DNA of 37,108 bases from Lachnospiraceae bacterium. GTDB lineage: Bacteria > Bacillota > Clostridia > Lachnospirales > Lachnospiraceae. Numbering within the stretch: position 1 is the stretch's first letter; the number at the start of each line of letters is the position of its first letter. The notes beneath the pieces were generated by a model that was given only the letters and a program-made list of their open reading frames with translations, made no database searches and was not told the origin of the DNA. The DNA is taken from the NCBI GenBank assembly GCA_016282915.1, contig JAEELW010000168.1, positions 1 to 37,108 on the forward strand, in the 5' to 3' direction. A program made the position numbers and the translations under genes. Positions 1 to 6,568 of the stretch are shown in pieces.

Positions 1-1829
1 ATGATCGCGGTACAGACGGGCAGGAAAAAGAGGATCATGACCTGTCTTTTGATCGTCTGTTTTACCTCTTTGTCCGTCATGCCGGCGTTGCTCAGGATCG
101 TAAATCGTTTCCGGTCCTCATATCCTTCCGACATCTGCTTGTAATAGATGATCACGACCGTCACCGCAAGGAAGAGCACCGCAAGGAAGATCCCCACAAA
201 GAACACGCCGCCGTACAGGGAGTAAAAGTACTGTCTTTCCTCCTCTTTATAGCGGATATCCGCTTCGTCCCCAAAGGCCTCCCTGAGCTTTTGCACAAGC
301 GTCTGCACGCTGCTCTCTTCCGGCTCCTGCGCGAACTCGATCCCGATAAAGACCTTTAAAGTCTCAAGCTCTTCCCCTTCCGCAGCTTCCAGGCTGCGGA
401 TCTCCTTCAATACGTCCGCATCGGATACCACAAGGATGTCTTTTTCGAAAAGCCCCATGGTCGAGTCATAGATATAATAAAGACCTTCATCCCCGATCGC
501 TTCTTTGACTTTCAGCTCCCTGCCGAAGAGCCTCAGGCTCTCGCCGGCTTTTTTCCTGCTTTCGGAAGCGTAATAGAGGATCTCATCCTTCGCCAGCGTC
601 TCATTTTTCCCCAGATAGCTGTTATAATCCTCCAGCGTCAGCATGTAGACGGTCTCCATTCTGGCCCAGTCCGGATAATGGGGATCCACGGCTTTGAACT
701 CGCCGTCCTCCTTAAGGACCATGGTCATGTAATACTGCCGGAATATGCTCTCCTTAACCGCCGCATCGCTCCCCGCCGTGATCCCGGCCAGCTTTCCGCT
801 ATATCCCGCGCTGTCTTCTTCCGCCGTCTTCGTCATATGCAGCAGCAGGTCCGTCGGATATCTCATGTTCAGATTCTGCTCGCCCAGCATCATCAGGGAA
901 AGGGAGCACACGAGCAGAAGGATCACGCCTGTGGACAGCACGCAGATGGACGCAAGTCCGGAGGCGTTGTGCTTCATGCGGAAGATCAGGTTGGATACGC
1001 TGAAGAAATTCCTGCTCCGCAGGTAAAACTTCCTGTTTTTCTTCAGCCGTTTCAATATGAAGATACTGCCGGCGATGAAAAGCTCATAGGTGCCGGCGAT
1101 GACCAGGATGATACTGATAAAGATCATCGTGAGCGCCGAATAGGAATTTCCGGTCGTGAGCGCCAGGTAGTAGCCCAGCCCCATGCAGACCACGCCGCTG
1201 ATCAGGGAGGAAAGCTTAACCTTCGGCTCGCTCTCGCCCATGTTTTCCGCACGCAGCAGCGTGATGGGATTTCCGAGCCTTACCGAAAAAAACTTGACCA
1301 GGTAACAGACCAGGAAAGCCGCGCCGTAAAGGATGAGGGTAGCGCAGACCGCCCTTCCGGAAAAGACCGGGCCGTTCACCGGCGGCTGCTTCACCGCTTT
1401 GTACAAAAGCAGCAGCATCAGCTTATTGAGGAAGGTCCCGGCGGCAAGGCCGATCAGCAGGGTAAGGACCGCCTGCACCAGCGTATCGGTCAGGAGTACC
1501 AGGCTGATGTTCCTTTTGCTCAGTCCCAGCACGCCGTAAAGTCCCATCTCTTTTTTGCGGCTCCGCATCACGAAATGATTCCCATACAGGAGAAAGATCA
1601 CGGCGATGCCGGCTACGATGAAGCTGCCGAGCCGCAGGAGAAGAGAGATATTCTTTGCTCCGTAAAAAAGCTCTTTTCCATCCCGGATCAGAAGGTCGCT
1701 CCAGGCGATGGAGACCATGATATAAAAGATCATGACCGTGACGGACGCGACAAGGACATAGGAAAACACGGACTTCTTATTCTTCTTTATACCGTCGAGC
1801 GCAAGCTTTGTCAGCAGTTTACGATTCAC
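1..1829 (-). CDS. BceB-like ABC transporter permease, C-terminus cut by window edge
   Basis: Membrane subunit of a Bce-type transporter, a family that protects Firmicutes from cell-wall-active peptides and also acts as sensor for a partner kinase. About 609 codons are visible. The start is GTG at 1829: a clean AGGAGG lies eight bases upstream and the start overlaps the ATPase gene end by 11 bases, so the two are translationally coupled. The N-terminus is short and Lys-rich, followed by FtsX-type membrane segments. A polar region of about 210 residues (roughly 320-530) sits between membrane segments, which is the BceB hallmark, and a further membrane helix follows before the edge. The neighbouring ATPase, kinase and response regulator complete a BceABRS-like set. 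The substrate cannot be told from the sequence. The family is fairly certain; the exact peptide role is inference. Confidence 0.85.
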   Translation of the reverse strand, partial: MNRKLLTKLALDGIKKNKKSVFSYVLVASVTVMIFYIMVSIAWSDLLIRDGKELFYGAKNISLLLRLGSFIVAGIAVIFLLYGNHFVMRSRKKEMGLYGVLGLSKRNISLVLLTDTLVQAVLTLLIGLAAGTFLNKLMLLLLYKAVKQPPVNGPVFSGRAVCATLILYGAAFLVCYLVKFFSVRLGNPITLLRAENMGESEPKVKLSSLISGVVCMGLGYYLALTTGNSYSALTMIFISIILVIAGTYELFIAGSIFILKRLKKNRKFYLRSRNFFSVSNLIFRMKHNASGLASICVLSTGVILLLVCSLSLMMLGEQNLNMRYPTDLLLHMTKTAEEDSAGYSGKLAGITAGSDAAVKESIFRQYYMTMVLKEDGEFKAVDPHYPDWARMETVYMLTLEDYNSYLGKNETLAKDEILYYASESRKKAGESLRLFGRELKVKEAIGDEGLYYIYDSTMGLFEKDILVVSDADVLKEIRSLEAAEGEELETLKVFIGIEFAQEPEESSVQTLVQKLREAFGDEADIRYKEEERQYFYSLYGGVFFVGIFLAVLFLAVTVVIIYYKQMSEGYEDRKRFTILSNAGMTDKEVKQTIKRQVMILFFLPVCTAI

Positions 1830-2586
1830 TTTCGTCGCCTCCTCTCATGAGCACCGTCACCGCGTCGCAGATCCTGTCGAGCATCTGCGAACGGCTCATG
1901 TCGCCGCGGTAGATCTGATGGAAGACCTCGCCGTCGCGGATGAACATCACGCGTCCCGCATAGCTGGCCGCCACATTGCTGTGGGTGACCATCAATATCG
2001 TCTGTCCGCCGCGGTGGATCTCGCAGAGCTGTTCCATCAGCCGGGTCGCCGCTCTGGAATCCAGCGCTCCCGTCGGCTCGTCTGCCAGAAGGATCTGCGG
2101 CTTCGTGACCAGCGCCCTTGCAATGGCGGTGCGCTGCTTCTGCCCGCCCGAGATCTCATAGGGATATTTCTGCAAAAGCGCGCCGATCCCCAGCTGTTCG
2201 GCAAGCGGCGTCACCTTTTCGTCCATGTGCGCGGGATCCTCGCCCGCCAGCACCAGCGGCAGCCGTATATTGTCTTCCACCGTAAAATTGTCCAGCAGAT
2301 TAAAATCCTGAAAGATGAAACCCAGGTTCCCCCTTCTCATGACCGCTCTTTCGGCGTCCTTCAGCGCCGAAAAATCCTTTCCCTTCACCAGCACCCTGCC
2401 GGCCGTGGGCACATCCAGACTCGCCAGGATGTTCAAAAGCGTCGTCTTTCCGCTGCCCGATTCGCCCATGATCGCCACGAACTCGCCTTCCTCCACGCTG
2501 AAATGCACATCCGAAAGCGCCACGGTCTCCGCCCCGAGCTTCGCCTTGTAGATCTTTTTCACATGATTGACTTCCAGTAACGCCAT
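1819..2586 (-). CDS. Bce-type ABC transporter ATP-binding protein
   Basis: Cytoplasmic ATPase that powers the adjacent BceB-like permease. The protein is 255 residues from the ATG at 2586, which has a GGGAGG ribosome site; reading further upstream gives a basic, non-conserved extension that I reject. It carries Walker A (GESGSGKTT), the ABC signature (ISGGQKQR), Walker B with D-loop (LLADEPTGALD) and the H-loop (MVTHS), all intact. This is the MacB/LolD/BceA type of ATPase. It follows the kinase gene by about 90 bases, a gap that holds a perfect palindrome (2678-2693), so transporter genes may have their own regulated promoter. The 3' end overlaps the permease start. Confidence 0.93.
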   Translation of the reverse strand: MALLEVNHVKKIYKAKLGAETVALSDVHFSVEEGEFVAIMGESGSGKTTLLNILASLDVPTAGRVLVKGKDFSALKDAERAVMRRGNLGFIFQDFNLLDNFTVEDNIRLPLVLAGEDPAHMDEKVTPLAEQLGIGALLQKYPYEISGGQKQRTAIARALVTKPQILLADEPTGALDSRAATRLMEQLCEIHRGGQTILMVTHSNVAASYAGRVMFIRDGEVFHQIYRGDMSRSQMLDRICDAVTVLMRGGDESES

Positions 2587-2677
2587 GATCTTTTCCTCCC
2601 GTTCTTTCTGATGTGTCCAGCATAACAAAAAAGAAAATGCACAGCACTTTCTTTTCCTTACGATCCGCTTTTGTAAA

Positions 2678-2693
2678 CTTACATTTTTGTAAG
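2678..2693 (-). promoter_or_regulatory. Palindrome upstream of the Bce-like ABC genes, candidate response-regulator operator
   Basis: CTTACA and TGTAAG form a perfect 6+6 inverted repeat around TTTT, and another TGTAA half-site lies at 2673-2677. The palindrome overlaps the stop codon of the kinase gene and lies about 90 bases before the ATPase start. A possible -10 (TATGCT, 2619-2624) is downstream, with no good -35, as expected for an activated promoter. BceR-type regulators bind inverted repeats in front of bceAB, so an operator is a reasonable inference. Confidence 0.45.
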
Positions 2694-3593
2694 GTTCTCC
2701 CGATCCTCCGCCGCGGCGGTCGTTATAAAGACCTCCGTCCCCTTTCCTTCCTGCGACACGGCACCGATCCCGTGTCCCAGCTTGTCGCACACGCCCCTGC
2801 ACAGATACAGCCCGAGGCCGCTCGCCTTTTTATCCAGCCTGCCGTTGCAGCCCGTAAAGCCCTTTTCAAAGATACGCGGCAGATCCTCGCTGCGTATGCC
2901 GATCCCCGTATCGGCGATCACAACGCGCGTACACGCCCCGTCCTTTTCCGCACGGATCGTGACGCCTCCCTCCTTCGTATATTTGAGGGCGTTGGAGAGG
3001 ATCTGTTCCAGAACGAAACAGAACCATTTCTCATCCGTAAGGATCTTTGTGTCCAGATCCTTCAGCTCCACTTTCAGGTGCTTATGGATAAAGATCGTGG
3101 AATATTTTTTCACGGTCTGCTTTACCATAGGGAGCAGCTCGCAGCTTTCGAGCTGCAGGTCGCCGGAGAGATTTTCAAAGCGCGTGTAATCCAGCGCCAG
3201 CTCCACGTAGTTTTCGATACGGAAGAGTTCCTGCCTGCACTGCGCGCGGTCCGGCTCTTCGTTCTGCAGAAGAAGGTTCATCGCGGCGATGGGCGTTTTG
3301 ATCTGATGCGCCCAGAGCGCAAAGAAATCTTCCTTTTCCTTCAACAGCTCATACTGCTTCCGCTCCTCTGCCCCATCGTCCGTCTCAAGTGCCTCTTTTC
3401 TCTTTCTCCTGCGGTACTGCCCGTAACGGATAAGGAGCGCGGCTGCGGTAACGATCAGCAGGAACGCGGTCTCGTAAAAAACAAATTCGGGATTGATGTC
3501 ATAGAGAAAACCGGCCGCAATCAGAAGCGCGGCCGCCGTCAGATTCGCACACAGGATCACGATGCTTTCTTTTCGGAATTCATCCTTCTCCAA
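2679..3593 (-). CDS. BceS-like intramembrane-sensing histidine kinase
   Basis: Sensor kinase of 304 residues. Two membrane helices (about 11-31 and 40-56) are joined by a loop of only about eight residues, so there is no extracellular sensor domain; such kinases read the state of a partner BceB-type transporter. The H-box is FFALWAHQIKTP with phosphoacceptor H97. The N-box (LSNALKYT), G1 (DTGIGI) and G2 (GLGLYL) motifs are present. The start used is TTG at 3593, overlapping the response regulator by 14 bases; no strong ribosome site precedes it, so coupling is likely and the exact start is uncertain (a GTG at 3560 is an alternative). It sits between its likely response regulator and the ABC genes. 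Confidence 0.88.
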   Translation of the reverse strand: MEKDEFRKESIVILCANLTAAALLIAAGFLYDINPEFVFYETAFLLIVTAAALLIRYGQYRRRKRKEALETDDGAEERKQYELLKEKEDFFALWAHQIKTPIAAMNLLLQNEEPDRAQCRQELFRIENYVELALDYTRFENLSGDLQLESCELLPMVKQTVKKYSTIFIHKHLKVELKDLDTKILTDEKWFCFVLEQILSNALKYTKEGGVTIRAEKDGACTRVVIADTGIGIRSEDLPRIFEKGFTGCNGRLDKKASGLGLYLCRGVCDKLGHGIGAVSQEGKGTEVFITTAAAEDRENLTKM

Positions 3594-4257
3594 TGATATA
3601 GCCCATCCCTCTTCTGGTCGTGATCAGATCTTTTGCCCCGGCCGCTTCCAGCTTTTTCCGTATGCGTGTCATATTCACGGTCAGCGTATTGTCGTCCACA
3701 AATTCCTCGGCGCCCCAGAGCCTTTCCATGATCTGCTCACGCGTAACGACCTGCCCTGGATGCTCCATCAGCACCTTGAGGATCAGGAATTCGTTCTTTG
3801 TCAGTTCCAGCTTCTGCCCGGCCACCTCGGCCGTCGTATCATCCAGGTTCAGCTTCACACTGCCCGTCTCCAGCACATGCCGCGTCAGGCTCTCGCCGTA
3901 GCTGCGCCGCAGCACCGCCTGGATCTTGGCGATCAGCACCTGCATATCGAAGGGTTTTGCGATAAAATCATCCGCTCCCATGTTCATGGCCATGATGATA
4001 TTCATATTATCGTCCGCCGAGGACAGAAAGACGATCGGCACGTTCGACACCTTCCGTATCTCCGTGCACCAGTAAAATCCGTTGTAGCAGGGAAGCTTCA
4101 GGTCCATCAGCACGATGTCCGGCTTGCACTCTTCAAAAGTACCCATCACGTCCCGGAAATCCTTTACCGTCACGCCCTTCAGCTGCCATCCGGCCAGCTG
4201 CTTCGCCAGCTCCTCCGCGATCACCTCGTCATCTTCCACGATCAGAACATTTCTCAT
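3580..4257 (-). CDS. OmpR/BceR-family response regulator
   Basis: DNA-binding response regulator of 225 residues from the ATG at 4257, which has GGGAGAG just upstream; a longer reading from 4293 lacks such a site. The receiver domain (1-120) has the acidic pair E8/D9/D10, phosphoacceptor D52 (VLMDLKLP) and the conserved Lys in AKPF. A winged-helix OmpR-type effector domain follows, ending in the typical RRGMGY motif. It overlaps the downstream kinase gene, so the pair is co-translated. The likely targets are the ABC genes downstream (palindrome at 2678) and perhaps its own operon. Confidence 0.93.
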   Translation of the reverse strand: MRNVLIVEDDEVIAEELAKQLAGWQLKGVTVKDFRDVMGTFEECKPDIVLMDLKLPCYNGFYWCTEIRKVSNVPIVFLSSADDNMNIIMAMNMGADDFIAKPFDMQVLIAKIQAVLRRSYGESLTRHVLETGSVKLNLDDTTAEVAGQKLELTKNEFLILKVLMEHPGQVVTREQIMERLWGAEEFVDDNTLTVNMTRIRKKLEAAGAKDLITTRRGMGYIIGEG

Positions 4258-4289
4258 AATCTCTCCCGTACCCGCCTCTATGGAACTGT

Positions 4290-4784
4290 TCAAAAACGTC
4301 TCCGCGGCGTTTCCTCTTCCATGCTTTCGTCGTCATAAGCTTCATCTCCATAGAGCTCATCCTCCAGAAGCTCGATCCCGTAATCGATCGTATCCCTTAC
4401 TTCCTCGTTTGTCCGGAAGCCGCCTTTCTTACGGTTGCATCTCCAGCACAGGACCTGCAGATTGTCCTCGTCCTTTCCGCTCCCTCCGTCGGCTACGGAT
4501 TCGATATGATCGATCTCCAGCAGAAGGTAATCTCCCAGGCCGGGGCAGAGCTCATCGACAAAATCCTTTGAGATGCCGCAGATCTGGCAGGTATATCCGT
4601 CCCTCTCCAGTATCCTCTGCTTCATCCCGGGACTGATCCGCCTCCTGCCGGAGACCTCCCTTTCGGTCTCCTGCCGGTATCTCTGTTTTCTGCGGATGCT
4701 CCCGTGTAAGAGGATAAGAAACAGCACCGCCGCCGCAAGGACCGCGATGATGATATATAAAAGCTTTTCATCCTGCCAGGGCAT
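4290..4784 (-). CDS. Membrane-anchored HNH endonuclease-like protein
   Basis: Protein of 164 residues with an N-terminal hydrophobic helix (about 9-27), a basic stretch (31-49), an HNH nuclease domain (about 52-122) and a very acidic tail ending in RRRF. The HNH core is complete: zinc-type Cys pairs C66/C69 and C113/C116, the D92-H93 dyad, N108 and N117. The start at 4784 has AAGGAG upstream. The gene lies 32 bases before the response regulator gene and in the same direction, so it may be the first gene of the Bce-like operon, or a gene inserted between the two transporter/two-component modules. Target and role are unknown. A membrane-tethered HNH nuclease is unusual: options are processing incoming DNA, defence, or a non-nuclease role. 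Confidence 0.8.
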   Translation of the reverse strand: MPWQDEKLLYIIIAVLAAAVLFLILLHGSIRRKQRYRQETEREVSGRRRISPGMKQRILERDGYTCQICGISKDFVDELCPGLGDYLLLEIDHIESVADGGSGKDEDNLQVLCWRCNRKKGGFRTNEEVRDTIDYGIELLEDELYGDEAYDDESMEEETPRRRF

Positions 4785-4846
4785 ATAGTCTCCTTCTTAT
4801 CATTTTCCCCGTCATAACAGGGACGCGCTTCCTCCGGGACTCCGCA

Positions 4847-5815
4847 TCAGGAATACAGCGTGATCAAAAACTTCGCGCCCTTTCCGGCCTCGCTCTCCGC
4901 TTCGATCTTTCCGCCGTGGGACGAGATGATCTGCTTTGCCATGGCCAGCCCGATCCCCACGCTGTTGGGCGAGCTGTTGCCTGCTTTATAAAAGCGCTCG
5001 AAGATATGCGGAAGATGCTCCGCCTCAATGCCTTTCCCGTTGTCTTCGATGCAGAGCCTCGTACAGAGATTGTTCTGTGAAGCCGTGATCTTTACACAGC
5101 CGCTGGCCGGCGTATGCTCGATGCAGTTCTTGACGATATTGCTGACCGCCTCCCGGAACCAGTGCTTATCCGCTCGGATCACGATCTGTTCCGGTATATC
5201 ACACTGAAGCTTCACATCCGCCACCTCCGCCATCACGGCAAGGGGATCCGTGGTCTCCTCCATCATTGCCTTCAGCGGAAGCTCTTCAAACTTCATCTCC
5301 AGCACGCCGGCCTCCAGCTGCGAAAGCGTAAGGAGATTGCGGATCAGCCAGGTCATCTTGCCGATCTGCAGATCGATCTTTGCAGCGTATTCCAGGCGCT
5401 GTTCCTCCGTCACCTCCGCTCCCATCAGCAGCTCCGTCATCAGCGAGATCGCGGTGAGCGGCGTCTTGAACTGGTGCGAGATGTCCGACATCATATCCGA
5501 CATGTATTTCTTCTGTTTATGCTCGGCGGAATACTGTTCACGCAGTATCGTGACCACCTTGTAGATCTCGCTCCGGAGTATCCCCAGGCTTCCTTCACGG
5601 ATCTCCGCCATTTCCGGAAGCTCGGCCAGATCCTGTACCCTGGTGATATAGTCCGTAAGCTCACGGATCTGCTTTTCAAGCTTCAGGTGATCGTACACAT
5701 CAATGCACAATAATGTGATAATACACAATATGAGCATCCCGCATATCCATACGGGATCTCTCATAAGGACACATATGAGCGCGCATGCCGCTATGACCGC
5801 AAGCTTCCGTTTCAT
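4847..5815 (-). CDS. Sensor histidine kinase with short membrane sensor region
   Basis: Kinase of 322 residues. Two membrane helices fill residues 4-18 and 23-41 with almost no external loop, followed by a coiled linker (43-100). The H-box is SDISHQFKTPLTA with H114; N-box (NIVKNCIEH), G1 (DNGKGI) and G2 (VGIGLAMA) are intact. It starts four bases after the stop of the response regulator gene and is the last gene of the ATPase-permease-regulator-kinase set. As it lacks an extracellular domain, it probably listens through the transporter, as in Bce-type systems, although permease and kinase are not the classical BceB/BceS size classes. The ligand is unknown. Confidence 0.9.
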   Translation of the reverse strand: MKRKLAVIAACALICVLMRDPVWICGMLILCIITLLCIDVYDHLKLEKQIRELTDYITRVQDLAELPEMAEIREGSLGILRSEIYKVVTILREQYSAEHKQKKYMSDMMSDISHQFKTPLTAISLMTELLMGAEVTEEQRLEYAAKIDLQIGKMTWLIRNLLTLSQLEAGVLEMKFEELPLKAMMEETTDPLAVMAEVADVKLQCDIPEQIVIRADKHWFREAVSNIVKNCIEHTPASGCVKITASQNNLCTRLCIEDNGKGIEAEHLPHIFERFYKAGNSSPNSVGIGLAMAKQIISSHGGKIEAESEAGKGAKFLITLYS

Positions 5816-5819
5816 CCTC

Positions 5820-6554
5820 TCAGTCCATCCGGTAACCGATCCCGCGCACCGTCTGTATCACGGGTTCGTCCCCCTCCTGCTCCAGTTTCTTACGCAGCCT
5901 GCGCACGTAAACCGTAAGGGTATTGTCGTTTACGAAATCCCCGGCGCTGTCCCACATCTCCGAGAGTATCCTCTGCCTGGTCAGGAGCTGTCCGCGGCTT
6001 CCCACAAAGGTGAGGAGCAGGCGGTATTCCACCGCGGAAAGGAAGATCTCCTCTCCATCCCGCATCACCTTCCCGGTATGTATGTTCAGGATATTTTTTC
6101 CGATCCGGACGATATCCCCGTCTCCTGCAGCTGCTGCCTTTTCCGCTTCCCCGGCTCCTGCTGCCGCTCCTTCCGACGCCGCGTTTTTCCCGCTCCTGCG
6201 GAGCACGGCCCGGATCCTGGCGATCAGTTCCCGGATACGGAAGGGCTTCGCGATATAATCATCCGCTCCCTGCTCCAGCGCCAGCACCGTATGGATCTCG
6301 TCGTCACAGGCCGTCAGAAAGATGATGGGGACTTCCGACCTTTCCCTTATGGCCCTGCACACCTGATAACCGTCCCCGTCCGGCAGGTTAATGTCAAGAA
6401 GGCACACATCAAAGTGTACCTCCCCGGCTTTCTTTACGGCTTCCAGCGCATCCTGCATGCAGGCGTAGGCCTCCACCTCATATTCTTCCTGCGAAAGGGC
6501 GACCTTCAGCCCTTCCACGATGATCGGATCATCCTCAACGATCAGTACTTTCAT
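5820..6554 (-). CDS. OmpR-family response regulator with Ala/Gly-rich linker
   Basis: Response regulator of 244 residues. The receiver domain has D8/D9, phosphoacceptor D54 (CLLDINLP) and AKPF; the C-terminal winged helix ends in the RGIGYRMD motif. Between the domains (about 120-150) lies an unusual linker made almost only of Ala, Gly, Glu and Lys, longer than the usual OmpR linker; the first module's regulator does not have it. The start at 6554 has GGAGG six bases upstream. The permease gene ends 15 bases before it, so it is in the same operon. A possible operator lies upstream of the operon at 10393-10408. Confidence 0.93.
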   Translation of the reverse strand: MKVLIVEDDPIIVEGLKVALSQEEYEVEAYACMQDALEAVKKAGEVHFDVCLLDINLPDGDGYQVCRAIRERSEVPIIFLTACDDEIHTVLALEQGADDYIAKPFRIRELIARIRAVLRRSGKNAASEGAAAGAGEAEKAAAAGDGDIVRIGKNILNIHTGKVMRDGEEIFLSAVEYRLLLTFVGSRGQLLTRQRILSEMWDSAGDFVNDNTLTVYVRRLRKKLEQEGDEPVIQTVRGIGYRMD

Positions 6555-6568
6555 TTATCCTCCGCGCT

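Noticed and set aside
2587-2802. Longer ATPase start at 2802
   Set aside because: The extra 72 residues are basic and non-conserved and overlap the kinase gene; ATG 2586 has GGGAGG and begins the ABC fold.
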